Translations under genes and position numbers: made by a program | Part shown: positions 13,901 through 27,418 of the stretch, piece by piece | How the letters are laid out: every line of letters begins with the position of its first letter | How positions within the stretch are numbered: the stretch's first letter is position 1 | The notes under the pieces: generated by a model | Told to the model about the DNA's origin: nothing | The model's database searches: none | Seen by the model: only the letters and a program-made list of their open reading frames with translations | Assembly (NCBI RefSeq): GCF_001949145.1 | Contig: NW_019091390.1 | Coordinates: 186,001-250,000 of the forward strand | Source: Acanthaster planci | Taxonomy: Eukaryota > Echinodermata > Asteroidea > Valvatida > Acanthasteridae | DNA: 64,000 nt | Direction: 5' to 3'

Positions 13901-16900
13901 GGTGCTTTTTTTGTATCATTTCACGTGAATGTTTTGAGAAACATTTCCTCCAGTCGGTTTTTCTTATTTTAAAAAGGTTCTTACCTCATCCAGACATTGT
14001 AGAATGAAGACAGCTTTACCAGAAACATTTACAAAAATGCCCTTGTCCCCTTCCCGTTTTTAAGTTTATTAATCCCCCGAACCATTGCTTAGCATTTATT
14101 TTTTTAATGCCCCCGGCTTTTGTTGGAAAAACAACATTCTCTTGAAGAATTTTTTTCTTGTACCTTGGCCAACTTACTTGGTTCCCAGAAGTCACATCAG
14201 GGTTTCCAATTATGGTTGCTGTCGTATTACCAGGCTGTAAAGGACAGAACTGCTTAAATCCATAACAGAATAAGACTTTTTAACAATGGAAAAGATTAAG
14301 CACTAAGTCTTGTATATCTTGTATGGAATTGACTGATTGTGCGTGTGCAGCAAGCATGTTGAATTGTCATGCTACAAGACTTACAGGACCGCAGGATTTG
14401 GGGGCCAGAGAACGTAAGGCCCCGTGAAAAATACAAAAGAACTTCTTGTCCGGGCATCTTTTGTGTGCATGAATGAGAATGGAAGCCGGGGTCCTTTTTT
14501 TTAGCAGACGACGTTCCTGGCTTCATTTTCTGATAAAAAGAAGTAGTAAAAAAGGGAGGTCAGTGGAGAAGAATGAAACAAGCAGCAACCAGAAAGTGGG
14601 CTTTTTTTTTTCGTTTATTTGGCTTTGTAGTCTCCAAACGTAAAGATAAGAATGAAGTTTGCTTTTTCATAACCACGTAATAGTCTTCCTTGGGACCCCG
14701 CACCAGGATTGCGTGCTTGTTCAAAATGAAAATCTGGTAGGGGCGTATACTGCAACCATTTGCCGAATCTGTAGCATCTGCCCAGCCTCACTATTTTTTG
14801 GCCAGCTGGGGGGCACTGGCACCCGAGGCAAATGAATTCACACTTCCGTGCAGTAACTACCAAATCGAGAGCCACCTCGTCAATTACATGTATCGTTCTA
14901 ACTCAAAGCAAACAATGTTAAAAATTTGGTACATTTTTTGGAGCCCCCCTCCAAATAATATGCATTAGTGCGTTGAACCTGAAGAATTCCAATGCTGGAG
15001 CATTTTGTCTTCTAAATTCAGTGTGCTTGGTGTTTTATATTTGTCCTAGTTACTCTGTTGAAAAAAAGAAAAAAAATAAATTTTGTGGCTGTAATCTTTC
15101 AGTCGGGGGCATCGAAATATTTTTTCTACCCTTTTTGTAATGACATGGACACTTCCTAAACATACATGCAGAGAAGAAATGTTCATATTTCAAATCCTGA
15201 GAAGTGATTCATAACCAGAAGGATTCCCTTGGAATGCTATATTTATTGTTGCCTATTTATTGACCCAGAGAACAAGTTATTATTGGGAAAAATGAATTCT
15301 GTTTTCTTTGGACTTTGTTTCAGAGAGTAAAAACAAGCTTTAAAAATGTTTCGCTATGTTTTTCCCAATGACCGATTCGACTTCCCTCTTTGCATTGGGG
15401 CCATTGGGTTGAAGGAAGTTTCCATTGCATTGAGGGGGTGGCTTTTAAAAGCAGATGGGTTTGGTTTGAAGTGGTTTGTTGTGTCTTGTAGTGAAGCTCT
15501 TTTGAGGTGTGATTTTTATTGTGTTACTTCTTTGTCTAGGCTTTTATTATTTTTTAGACTTATTTGTGTCTGTGCATGTGTTCCGGGGGGGGGAGCTTTT
15601 TCAGTTTTGCTTGCTGATGGGAAAATTTCTGGGTCCTGTTAGCATGTTTTCTGGTTTACTCTTTGTGATGGGATGCTCTTCAAGGTGGTGCATGTATTTT
15701 TTCATGGATTATTGTTATTCTCTTTTGGTGCCAAGTTTTGCAATAAATCAGTTAGCGGAACAATGCAGAAGCTGATAGAATCTCACTGTCATCCAATATG
15801 TCAAGAGAAATGCCCCCCCCCCAAAAAAAATTGTTTCACAGTGTGTTACACCGAAACAGATGTTTTTGAAATTTATGCATTTCAAATGAATTCACAGCAG
15901 CAAGGACTTCTAAAAGGAAAACACGATTTGAAAAGACAAGTTTTTTGGTTGTTTGAAGATTAAAATGCTGCCATGGAAAACTTTCTTTGGACATTTAAAA
16001 TCCCGTTTTCTACATCAATTGACTTAATAGATAAGCAGGGGGCAGCATTTTACCCGAAGAGAGGTATGACATGCACCATAGACTTTTTTGTCGTTTGGTA
16101 CTGAAATTAAATCAACCAACTTCAGTGGCATTCTGTCTTGAACGCAGAAAGCTTGCTGAAGAAAATCCTCATCTTCTGCAACCACTTTTTAAAGGATTGT
16201 TCTGTTTGTCGGTTAGAGATTCGTGTTGCTTTCTCTATTTTTGAAGTGCTTTTGTTTTGCCACACGCTGTTGATTTGGCTTTATAATTCTTGGTGTGAGG
16301 GTTTTTAATTACTTGCTGAAGGCTAACTCCCCTGAGGAAATTGGCTTGCTGGTTTTATTTTTTCTAATTGAGGCTTTCTTGTTTAGTTGAAATCGATCCT
16401 GCTAACTAATTCCAGGTAACTCTGCAGTCTGCCCTGATTTTTTTCCTCACAATCTGCGTGACTTTTAATTTTGCATAAAATTCCTGCTATGTACAAGAAA
16501 AATTCACTTTCTGCCGTTGACGTGTGCACACAAAAGACTTAAACATTGACCACCACTTTTTTTTTTGAAGTTCCATTGACTTGTGTAATCTTTCAATCTG
16601 TTAGGTGCCAGAGAAAAACTAACGTATGACAATATTATGCCAACCAAGGAAAGGTATTGAAAACTCACAATCACAGAACAAAGAGTCGGGCCCCTTTTTT
16701 TGGTTCAACTCCTCAAATGATGTTAGAGGTTATCCCCATCCAATACAATCTTGGTTTGGTTGCAGGGGTGTTTGGCGACGTGAAACGAGTCAAGATTCTG
16801 TACGAGAAGAGAGACAATGCTCTCATTCAAATGGCTGACGCGCAGCAGGCACAAACAGGTGAGTTTATAGCGCCTAGGGGATGAGCCTTAAGGCCATCTT

Positions 16901-19900
16901 TCTGGAGACCTCTTGTTTGTATCAGTTGATTCTTTGTAATTAATTCGGTAGTCCTTTTATGAAATTATATTTGTAACGTAACTTACAATCACATGGACTT
17001 ATCATATGGGTTTATATTCCTATTCCACTTCTAAAACCAAATCCCAAGCAACTGGTGCTGATATTGGTTTTGTCTTGTTTTTGTGCATTTGAACCAGCCT
17101 TGGCCAATCTGAACGGTGCCAAGTTGTACAGTAAGCAGCTGAGGGTAGCCCCTTCCAAGTACCGCGAGGTAGCCATGCCGAGAGAAGGCCAACCGGTAAG
17201 GCCAACATCATCCCCTCTCATTTCCGTCTTCTCCTAGCCTCTTCCGAGAAGTTCTTGGGTTCTCTTGTCTGTGAAGCAAAGCACTCTGAAATCAAACACA
17301 CAACATGGCTTTGTTGGATTCTAATTTTCCCAAGTCCAACAAGTACATCAGACGCAGGAAAGTCGCTGCAGTAGGAATCAAATTTGACAAAATAGTATGG
17401 CTTGTGTAAACCTGCTTTTGATTTTAATATGAGATGTGTTTATTCCCAAAAGCATGCCCCCAAAAATATCCATGTATTTGCAAAAGGACTCATAGTGCGT
17501 TTCCAAATATTGCTTCCATAGCCATGTCATTAATGTTCCACTCTGCTCGTACACCTGTCATGTATTCCATCTTGTTTTAGGCAATGCAGCTACCCCGCCT
17601 AATATATGTTTCTCTTGAGAATAGAAAAAGGACTCGACTACAGCGCCATAGCAGACGTTTAGTTGGCACTTGTAGAATCCTTCTTTTAAGTACAAGATGA
17701 TGTTATCTTGAGACGACAGTTGGTATGAGGGTGAACTACAGTTGTTTTTTTCCTGTACGGAGAATTTTGAAACCGTTGAGTTTCTTGATGTTATTGCAGG
17801 ACGCGGGTCTGACTAAGGACTTCAGCAACTCCCCACTGCATCGGTTCAAGAAGCCGGGCTCCAAGAATTTCCAGAACATATTCCCACCCTCCGCTACCCT
17901 TCATCTTTCAAACATTCCGTGAGTTTTGGGCCATTCTTAACTTGACCAAGCCCCTCGGAATAGTGAATATTAATGTCATGGCTACTGTTACAGCTCTGCC
18001 TGTATTGCACCAGCGCGAGGCCTTCAGTCTACTAATCAATCAGTCTTTTTTTCCATAATGCTAATTTCCTTGAACATAAAAGTAATAGAGCAACGTGAAA
18101 ATACAAAGTTATTTATTTTTACTTCAATTTGTAAAGAAATCAGAGTGATAAATAGCCAATCCCATAGGTATTTTCTGGAGTCTGGGATGGAGCTCAGCGT
18201 ACTCGGTAAGAGGGGGGTGCCGGTGCCCCTTATACCTTCACCTGGGAGAACCAGTGACGAGAGGAGTAGAGCTGAGTTATCTCTGCTCCAGAGGGGTTTA
18301 GCCACTTGCTGCCCGGTGTAATTTGAAGTTGCATGACGTAAAACCCGGTGATTTTCAAGATTTTCCACTTTTCAAAAATCTTCCAAAAATCATAGCTTCA
18401 TTTGCTTGATGTTTACACCCACGCGAATGACTGTCTGGTGGCTACTCTAATCTGACAGACAACATCTATTGATGCCCGAGTATTTCAGCCAAGCCTGCCG
18501 CCTTGTAAAAAGAGCCCAGATTGTGCAGTGTTAAGTAATTTTCTTTTGTTCCCAAAACTGGCACTACGCTATTGGCGTCTTTTCAATATGGGCCAGATTA
18601 GCAAGTAGCGGTATTGTATCACTCATCCCTTGAGCGCTTTTGTGCTTGGTGGTAATCCGCTCGTGCTGAATGCCACAAACAGTGGTATAATCTTCCCAAA
18701 CAATGACGGATTTTCTCCACAGGTTCCCAGCAGCTCGGTCTTTTGTTCTAAGTGTGGTCTTTTGTTACAAGGCCCAGATCTTTTGTCCGATTTCGGGCTC
18801 CCCTTTGTGCGTATGAAGAACACGTACCCAAAAACGGGCTCCTTGGCAGCATATGGTTAGGAAGTGTGAAACAAATCATAAAAAAGGAATAAAACGTCTT
18901 GTTTTTAAAAAGTTTTTCCACAGTTTGTAACTTCTCGTTAATCATGGAACTTTTTTTTCTTCTTTTCACGATCGGTTCGCAGAGCCAGTATAACAGAGGA
19001 GGAACTTACACGTGCCTTTGGTCAGCATGGATCAGTTGTGTCTTTCAAATTTTTCCCGTAAGTTGTCTATTTTTGTTTTGGTTTTTACCTGTCTTGTTGA
19101 TACAAGTAAGCGGTAAATTACGGAGTGATGTTGTCTGACGCAACGCTTGTGAATGTGCGCTCCTTTGTATGCCTGGAAGTAGGCGCAACTGATGCCATAG
19201 ATGACGCTCTAGCGATTCGTTTAGTTCGGTCGGGTAGCACTTGTATTGATTGCACTGTTTGCTTTTGCTGCTCTCGGATTTACAGGAAGGATCGGCGCAT
19301 GGCCTTGATCCAGATGGGTTCTGTGGAAGAGGCTACACACGCTCTCATTGTAAGTGACTGAACGTTAGGGCTGGGGAACATGAGCAGGGCCTTGCTTCGG
19401 CTGGTTCGATTTTTTACCATCCAATGTGCTGATTGGGTGACTAAGTTGCAGACGGCATCCAGAACCTCCATTGAGCAATAGGCCTACATATACGTCATGC
19501 TTTTCCTACATGTGCACTCCCTTACACGTATGAGAGCTCAGTGGATCACAGCCCACCTCACTACCGTAGCCAATCTCATGTAAACAAAACATGATGTTAT
19601 TATGTTTACAGGTGTATTAGGGCAGAGAGAGTGAGAGGTGTATATTGAATCTGCCTTCCTGTGCAGAATCAGACTTTAAGCATGAAATTACACCTGTTAA
19701 AAAGAAATTGATTGAGTTCCATGTTCAGAGTACTTTTGCTGGCAATATGCACATCAGGACATTGGTTCTTTCAGGAGTGGGAGAATTCAGCTTTTTATCC
19801 TAGCTTTAACCTTTTTTTTACACCTGCTTCCGGTATGTCCATAATTATGGAAACTGTCAATGTTTCAGCCTTTTGCCTACTGGATTTAGATGTACATGTA

Positions 19901-20058
19901 GCTTTTTTCTTCGTATGTTTCCATTCACACCCCTGTTATTTACACATATGTACTTGGTTTTGTTTTTGTTTTTTTCATTTTATCAGGCGCAGCACAACTA
20001 CCAGCTTAGCGAGTCAAATCATCTGAGGGTGTCTTTCTCCAAAACACAGATGACATAG
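4989..20058 (+). CDS. PTBP1: Polypyrimidine tract-binding protein (PTB family), 5' partial
   Basis: RNA-binding splicing regulator that binds CU-rich tracts in the nucleus. Exons I place: 4989-5115, 5860-6063, 6346-6404, 6977-7145, 9069-9167, 11482-11669, 13237-13270, 16766-16858, 17098-17195, 17800-17918, 18983-19057, 19286-19349, 19987-20058. All have GT/AG borders and matching phases and give 466 residues plus TAG. The first exon gives an Ala/Gln helix before RRM2. RRM2 follows ([14 protein letters not shown], then [11 protein letters not shown]), then an Ala- and Met/Gln/Gly-rich linker. RRM3 spans VLLVSNLN to ALIQMAD. The family signature [20 protein letters not shown] precedes RRM4, which ends in [11 protein letters not shown]1 and the N-terminus are missing. 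Invertebrates usually have one gene for the PTBP1/2/3 group, so the symbol marks the family. Least certain is the junction 5115/5860, where the donor is weak. Exon 13237-13270 probably makes the gene autoregulated. Confidence 0.93.
7195..7256. repeat. Perfect 31-bp tandem duplication
   Basis: Two identical adjacent 31-bp copies, each containing GCATTCGAAAATTGCCCGAA, start 49 bases after the donor of PTB exon 6977-7145. The perfect identity suggests a recent event. No coding role is seen. Confidence 0.9.
11482..11669 (+). CDS. PTBP1: PTB linker exon with Met/Gln/Gly repeat, entering RRM3
   Basis: This exon starts in phase 1 and ends in phase 0 at a GTAAGT donor. It begins with a Gly/Ser-rich stretch, runs into six alanines, then a short repeat alternating MQG and LQG units (about 11571-11632), and ends with the first beta strand of RRM3 ([10 protein letters not shown]). 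The repeat makes this linker unlike the Ala-rich vertebrate PTBP1 linker as I remember it. Confidence 0.88.
13100..13800 (+). promoter_or_regulatory. CU-rich intronic belt around the 34-nt PTB exon
   Basis: Upstream of the exon (about 13139-13200) the plus strand is dense in TCTCTC, CTTTC and CCTCTTTCC, which resemble known PTB-binding motifs such as UCUU and CUCUCU. Downstream (13280-13800) it is almost purine-free for about 500 bases, dominated by CCC and TTCC. This is the layout expected for a self-binding splicing factor, but function is inferred only. Confidence 0.55.
13237..13270 (+). CDS. PTBP1: 34-nt PTB exon, predicted regulated exon
   Basis: The exon lies between a CGCATAG acceptor and a GTATGC donor and reads [11 protein letters not shown] plus one base of the next glycine codon. 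It supplies the first helix of RRM3 and is needed to join [10 protein letters not shown] to [12 protein letters not shown] in frame. Vertebrate PTBP1 has an exon of the same length at the same place (exon 11), whose skipping is promoted by PTB itself and leads to decay. Here, joining 11669 directly to 16766 gives TGA at 16781-16783. It is too short to be found from open reading frames alone. Confidence 0.92.
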
Positions 20059-20453
20059 AGACCCCCCCATTTTGCCAAATGGAATGTACTCCAAGTCAAT
20101 GGTATAAGTTAGGGTTTGCTTCATTGTACCGTTGACATGGGGGTTTTGATTCAAAAAATGATCTCTGAAGTTTGAACATTGGCCAGTGTTTCCCACCCCC
20201 GTGGACTGAATGGAGCAAGTCCTGATCTGCTTATAGAGCAATCACAATAGTATTCATTTGGAGTATACCATGTTGGGCAGGGGGAGTAGTTTGTTGTCAA
20301 AGGATGGTCAGCTTTCCATCTTTCATCTTCTGGACTCTCTGCTGAAGGATCCTAGCGTTTGTAACCCAGGACCCAGATTTGCTTTTTGTTTGTGATTTGT
20401 GTCCCTTCAGGGTCCAAGGACCAAAAAAAAATTACAGTTATCAGTTGTTTTGG

Positions 20454-20459
20454 AATAAA
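20454..20459 (+). terminator. Candidate proximal poly(A) signal of the PTB gene
   Basis: First AATAAA after the PTB stop codon, about 395 bases downstream. Several later signals could be used instead. Confidence 0.35.
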
Positions 20460-23400
20460 GGCAGATGGAGGTTAACAGGTGTATAAATTGTGTTTCTAAG
20501 GGGGAGACTTTTAATCTGAATGCTTTTAAAAATTTATCTGACAAAGAGGGCCATTTTTGCATGTTGTAATTGTAGTTTTTGTCATTCATAGTGGGAAAGA
20601 ACGGATATATCTCTAATGTTTTTTTGGTAACTGTTGACAGGAGAGGGGATCCAAAAAATATTCACATTTTGTGATTTTGACATAATTTACAAGAAACAAT
20701 AAGAGAATTATCCGTGTCCTTTGGGCTTTCTTGTAATGCATTTTAAGAGGGAAAAATTAAACGTAATAATGGCAATTTAATTTGGTATTATTGGGGTTAT
20801 GCGTGTGGAGCCACATCATAAAAATCACCTCCATGCAAGTACTTTTTTCTTCGTCACAAATTGTCAGTATTTTCTGATGATCGCCTCCCCTTTGATCAGT
20901 GTAATGTGTGAAAGTTTTTGTTTTCATTGTAAATCTCTAGAATAGATATCACAGTGTCTGGGAAATGGACCATTTCCTTTCATTGTGCCTTTTGAATTTT
21001 TTTTCCGTTTTTATTTGCTGTGGTGAGAGGTATATTGATGCATGTGTTGATTGTACTTTTTTCTTGAGTCTTAAAGAATGCAGTTGTATTATAACTTTAT
21101 CAGAATTGACAAGGTTTTTTTTCTGTTTCTTTTGGTAATGAGATGACGGTTTTCTTACATCTTGGTGTGACATCATTGGTCACTGTCATACTTAAATGTG
21201 TGTCATTTTTCATCTTGTATTTGAAGGAAATCCCGAAGGAACAATTCTAAGAAAAGATATTTCACCACTATCAGTTTCAAATTTGGGTCCAAAATCCTCC
21301 GGCAATGGAATCTTTAAATTTTTGAATTTCAAAGCCGACAAATCCTGGGACTTATTGTTTGAGTTTCAGCTGCAAGTTTAATATAAAAAAAGGGTTGTCC
21401 GTTTTTATTCACATCCTAAAATAAAGAGGACGTTCACTGTTTAAAGTGGACAGTTTTTTATTTGAAGAATGTGCATTTTTTTGGCAATAATACATAGATT
21501 TGTTATACTGATGAATGTAATATGACTGTTAAGAGTGATAGGTTGGAGGTCATTTGTATATACTAATGATGATAGAGCAAAGAGGTGAATACATTCACAG
21601 AGGGAAAACAAGAAGACAAAAACCTCTAGGCAAGGAAAGTTTTACCATATGTCCTGTTTGTATATCTGCACAATGACAATCCATCCATTCACGGCACTGT
21701 ATATTCCCGATTTAATATTTATATTTTTAATTTCGTACCTCCTGAGCAGGCATGTCGTTCCTAGAGAAAAATGTAATTTCCGATTTGTCAACTTTCTAGC
21801 AGGTTGGACAGCCGAATGTAACTGACATTAATTTAAAGTTTCTGTCTTTCGTTGATTTTGTTTGGGCCATTTTTTTTTTCTTCAAATCTGTTGAGTTGCA
21901 TGAATTGTCCTGGATGAAGTGAAGATTTTTTTTCTCTGATTGGATTGAACGGATGGCAAAATTTCCTCGAGAAATGCTAGCATATGGGAAAATATAGTAT
22001 GCATATAATCAGATTTCATGAGTTGGGGATTGTTAAAAAAATCTCTCTATGAATAACAGTTCAGTACTTCACACCTCCTCAATCAATTTGCCTCTCCAAA
22101 CAGGGTGAATCATGTAAAGCAAAGTCCCCCCCCCCAAAAAAGGAACTTAACTTCTTTTGTTTAGCAGATGCCCCAAATTTTACAATAATGATACTGTAAC
22201 ATTAATTTAAGAAATCAATAGTTTAATCATCCACGTTGGGGTCGTACACACAGCTGCAGGGTCATTCGAATTCACTTTTTTGTGGTTTTGGTTTGTTTTG
22301 CTTTATCTCGTTTCTCCATTTTTTTTAATAGTTAGAGGGGGTGTTAAGAGAGGAAGAGAAATAAGATTTTTGGAGGCTTGAATATATATATTTTGGTACC
22401 AGTCAAGTAAAGTTTATTCCATGTCTTGTAGATTGAATGAACAAAAACGTGTAAGATTTTGTTTTTTCAAGAGTATATAACGCAGATATTGTAGATACTG
22501 AGTCTTTGTTGGGAGATAGAGTTGCATGATTTTTAATAATATTAGTTGTATTAACTGCCTGAAATTGGAATGGTTTTTCATATTAAAAATGGAACAGTTA
22601 CCAAAAAAAATTTTCAAAATACATATTGTAGACATGTTTTCCAACCTCCCAACTTCATGCATTATTTCCAGTATTAATAGTAAGGGGTTCTCCTTAAACA
22701 ATTTTTTGAATAAGTCAATCTTGTATATAATGCAAAACGTGTTGTTATAAAAGAAAAATTGTGGAAGGAGAAATCTCATCTTTGCTTTCCTGTAAGCCGA
22801 AACAAAAATTTGGCTGGTTGGATTATGTGCGAGATCAAGTTTTCGCACAGTGGCGCCTGTAGGATTCCAGGTTGCAATTGCAATAACCTACTTTTCACCT
22901 TTGCCACCCTTCCAAAGGTGGCACCTGGCCAGCTCTGCGAATTCTTGACACAAGGAAGACTTTGGACCATACCATTATGAAAATCATTCCACACAGAAGG
23001 CTGAAAAAAAAAAAATGATTTAACGAAAACAATAAAAATTGTGTGCCTTATACACTGGTGTTTAAAAGAGAAAAGAAGCTTTTATTCACACTTACTAGCA
23101 CAGCCCTCTCTCACAGTGTCTCATCAACAGCCTTATGTCCTTGCTATTTGCCTCAACTTTCTACAACTGTTCACTCGTCAGTCCTGCCCTTCTTTTTTCA
23201 TTCTCGTTGTGCAGGTATTTTCTTGCTTTTCCCCCCCTCACCTCTTGTTTTACATCTCTGGTATTCATGTTTTTTCCACTCTTTGCTCTATTACAAAGTT
23301 CAGTCGAGTTCAGAAGCACACGTGGAACCTTTCGTATTTCTGTATTGTCCGCTCACTTGTCAAAGTGTGATTTGTTATTCCCATTGAAACTGTCTACTGG

Positions 23401-26400
23401 AACGGTGTCTGGATGACTTTTCCTGGGCCCATTTTAATCTGAGAAATCTGCCTTGTTGCCTGTCTGCCACGCAGCTGGTTGTTTGTGGCTGTGTTGTTTT
23501 CAGCTGTGTAGCTGCCACGTGCTTCTGGACTCGTCAAGGTGTATCCTGTGACCTTTGACCTCTCAACTTTCCAATTCTCTGTATATTTCTTAATGTTTGC
23601 GTGTGGTTTTTTTTTTCCTTTTCCTCCTGTGTCCCCTCCCCTCAGCAACTTGTCCAGATTGCCCTATTTATGCTTCCTACTGCTCCTGTTTTTGCTCACG
23701 CCTTCTCTTTTTGCCAAAAAAAAAAAGGCATCTGAAGTGTCTCCTCAGACAGCAGCCAATAACTGGGTTTCCTTGTTGGGGACATTTTGATTTCTTTCAT
23801 TTGAAACTGAAAGACCCCAACCTTTTGCCAAGCAAATGAACCGTAAACTTGTTTACCCTCCGACGAGTTCATCATGCAAATGGCAAGGCCCTGTTAGACC
23901 ACCTGTTGAACCTTTCCTATATCCGTGAGCTCGTTCAGGATTTCATAAGGGCACCAGTTCGGCCATGTGTAGTGTGTGTGCATCATCATATGGCCACCCT
24001 TAATGGGCTGACCCCTCACGAATATGTAGCAGGTCTCGGATATCCTCAGACACGCTCTAATTTGAGCCTGCCAGAAAAGGCACATTTGTAAGAGTTAGAC
24101 TGCATGCATTCTGTACAATTTCTGCGTCTGTGGAGAGATCATTGGATCACTAGACACATAGGTCCGACAGACAAGGGCATTAATTCTTTTGAAATTACAA
24201 GACTGTCCAAGGTAGTTCGATCACGCATGCACAAAATCATGATATGGACTGATTTGACAAGTGCCATATCACCCATGTAAAAGATGCTGTTTTCAGTCTT
24301 ACAGGTCTGTAAATATTAGATTTCAATTTTGAAAGGGCGGAAAAAAATTGTAAGAGCTGTATTTGTCAGTTGTTCTGTTACCATGTTCTTTTTCATTCTA
24401 AATTCAATGAAAATGGAGTTCCGTGATCTGTCATAAGGTGATTAACATTTATGTCTGGTAAATTTAATCATACCAAGTGACCACCAAGATGCTACATTCC
24501 CAACTGCATTAGCTATAATGGCTTACTTAAGCACACAGACAGTGGTTAAAAAGTAACAAGTTGACTTGTTTTATTCTTCTAAAGTGGATAATTCATTGCA
24601 TGCTATACCCTTGTATCGCTTACTTCTCGTTAGCCTCGTTATAATTGCTGTTCTGGACTCTGGAGTGGACTTTTGGCTATTCCTGTAACAGCCACTTAAT
24701 TTAGTTATCTTTGTAGGAATTATTCTACTGCCGTATGGGTCTTGTCATTGGTTTTCAGATTTAGTCAGAATCCAAAAGCACATATTTATATCTCCTTCCT
24801 GGGCCATTTTCTGTGACACTGAACAGATATAACAAGTTTGGATTGTCCACATGTTTTACATCATTTTTATTCAGGTTTTTGCTTTAGGAAGGCATTAATT
24901 TGTCCTTTTCACAATCACCAATACCAACTTCTCCTTACAAAACAGTCCTTACCCTCTTATCTACAATATGTGTCCAAAACTTCTGACAAGATCTGATACT
25001 TGTTGTAATTAAACAGGTTATTCATATGTGCATGCTTTTTGTATGACACCTTTGAATCTTTCCTTGGTAAAAGAAAGCCGACTTTATACTTGTGGATTTG
25101 GTGTATTTCTCAGTGTTTCTACGTACAGGCTGTTGAGTATATTATGAATAGTCTCTGTATTATATGATTCTTTATACCTTGTAGTGAGTAGCATGTAATA
25201 TAATGGGAGTCCATCTCGTATTAACTTTGAGAAGAATTAAACTGATGTGCCGAGGTGGTTTTTTTTTTCTCTATTGGTGTTGGGGCAATCAGTTGGTGTG
25301 TTGGAGAAATCATTTGCACTGGAGCTAGTTTAAAATTCCTCAGCAAGGTGGAATGCCAATCATTTGCCTTTTAGAGAGAAGGGCGTGTTTGTTTGCCCTG
25401 CTGGTGACTTTATCCTACTTTTTTTCTGTTCAAAACTACAATTGCTTGTACCCTCTGATTTGTTTAAGAATATTTCTAAAAAGTTGCACAGACTGGTTAA
25501 CTTTGGCTAACAAGTTATAACAGAGTCTGTTCCCACAGGATAAAGTGCAAATCATTTCTCTTGCAAAGGTCTGTTATAGAGGACTTTGATAGTTTTCTTT
25601 GGGCAATTTTCTGTCCTCTAGCAATTTTTGGGTTCTGTTTAGTTTCATTTACTTCTTTATTCTAAAGTAACAAAGACTGTATTACACTACAGCATATCTC
25701 TTTCATTCCTTTTTACAACTGTTTGACAACTGCTTATTTATGTCTTTTCTGTTCCTCCCGTCACCTGGGAGACGAACCGTTTGCCGGTCTCTCACAGGGA
25801 TGAGAGGAACTTTACGTATGTGTGTACATTTTATGTGTGGACACTCGTCTATCACTGGTTCTCCCAAGAGTTCTTTTTATCCAATCACGAGAGGAAGAGG
25901 AAATATCGATGCATGACATCATCGAAGTTGGACAGGTCAGTGGTGACCAGCAGTCCCGATCACAATTCAGTGGGCATCTCAGCGTGCATGGTTTCAAACC
26001 GACGGCCTGTTTAGACTGGCTACTTATCTCTTCATCAGAATTGGGGTTTTGCATCTCCTAGTTTAACTTATCTTTTTCTTATCACATACTATTGAAGAGC
26101 AAAATGGGGGGGGGCCTGATATGGAATTCATGTGTGCTAAACCAATTTTTTTTAGGGGAGGGTGTATCTTATGTCCAGCTTTGCTAAAAGTGGACTGGCA
26201 CGAATGCTTCAGTTAATGTGCGGATATCAAATGTACAAATTTTACATCAGTGGTTTTTGTAGCTTTGTACTGGTCATTTTTTCTACAGTTCGGCCTACCA
26301 CAATTGTATACACTAAAACTGTATTTATTGTCAGACATGATATAATCCGATTAGCATTCTCATGGGGAGAAAACTGAAGAAATTTGGTTGGATTTTAGGC

Positions 26401-26514
26401 GAGTTCATGGGTTGTATCGGTTGACACAAAATTGGAGTGATAGATTGGACAGTTAAAAGAAACAAAAATGAAATGTTCACATGTATGTAACATATATTGA
26501 AGACGAGCAGATTA

Positions 26515-26520
26515 AATAAA
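26515..26520 (+). terminator. Candidate distal poly(A) signal
   Basis: AATAAA followed at once by a GT-rich stretch, the normal layout of a poly(A) site. If it serves the PTB gene the 3' UTR would be about 6.5 kb. Confidence 0.3.
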
Positions 26521-27080
26521 GTTTGGTTTTGTAACAAAAACTACCACACTTATGGATAGTTTGCATGGTTTTTGTGTCTGTGTATTTTTTCCTTGATGAA
26601 TGAGGACTTGACGCAGTGGGGCACATCCAGTTAACCGAGGACTTATGGAATGTCCTCTGGAGATGATTTTTTCTCAAGTCGACATAAAACAGCAGGGGCC
26701 TCATAAAGTATAGTAAAATACGACTGTGTTTTCTCACGTGTTCAGGTTGTTACACATTCATGACACAATGTACAACTTGGAGGGGAAAACTTGAAGTGGC
26801 AAAAATGGGCATAGCTGTTTCACTGAATTTCAAAGTACAACTTTTATTTAAACAACACTCGCCACAACAGCACATGGTAAGACACCTCAAATGCAGTGAA
26901 ATTAAAAGATCAAACAGCAAATATATACACGTGTATTTAAGTTTCTTTAAAAGTAACTTCGGGCAACTGCCTCAAATATCCGTGTATCAGCGTAACATAC
27001 AACATGAAAACTTGCTCCAATATTATGGTACTCAATAAACCTGGTAAGGAATTGATCATTTGGTACAAATGACACGTTAA

Positions 27081-27418
27081 CCCTAACCCTTCTCATTCCT
27101 CCAAAATCCTTCAGGCGGTTTTGGAGGATTGAGGGTGAATGGCAAAAGTGCAAAGCTGATTGCAAAGGACGCCATGAGTAAAGGTCGTGGGTTAGACCTT
27201 GTGTTGTTCTTGCTCAGTCATGCATAAATTCAGCCTGATATTTCTTTTGCATCAACCACACTGCTCAAGAATGCCATTGGCACTGCCTCAACATAATGAC
27301 AGGAATTGCCGGAGGATTTTGAAGGATTGAGGCAGTAGCCACACCTCCAAGTAACATTTTCAAGAAATTTTGGAGGATTGAGGCAGGTCCCTAACAAAAA
27401 GGGCCTCAGGGGTTAGGG
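27081..27418. mobile_element. Foldback MITE-like element with CCCTAACCC ends
   Basis: The left end reads CCCTAACCC just after TTAA (27077-27080). The right end reads GGTTAGGG followed by TTCA, close to the TTAA expected for a target duplication. Inside each end is an inverted copy of ATTCCTCCAAAAT, and related copies (GGAGGATTGAGG type) recur at about 27118, 27316 and 27366. There is no open frame for a transposase, so it would be non-autonomous. TTAA targets suggest a piggyBac- or Kolobok-type source, which is inference. Confidence 0.45.

Noticed and set aside
23849-24091. 80-codon frame with LNGLTPHEY, which recalls integrase-type transposases
   Set aside because: No catalytic motif or longer similarity was visible; the phrase alone is too short to call a transposase remnant.
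25985-26045. Second hammerhead-like motif (CTGATGA and GAAAC on the minus strand)
   Set aside because: The spacer is about 38 bases and does not form a stem II, so the core cannot fold.
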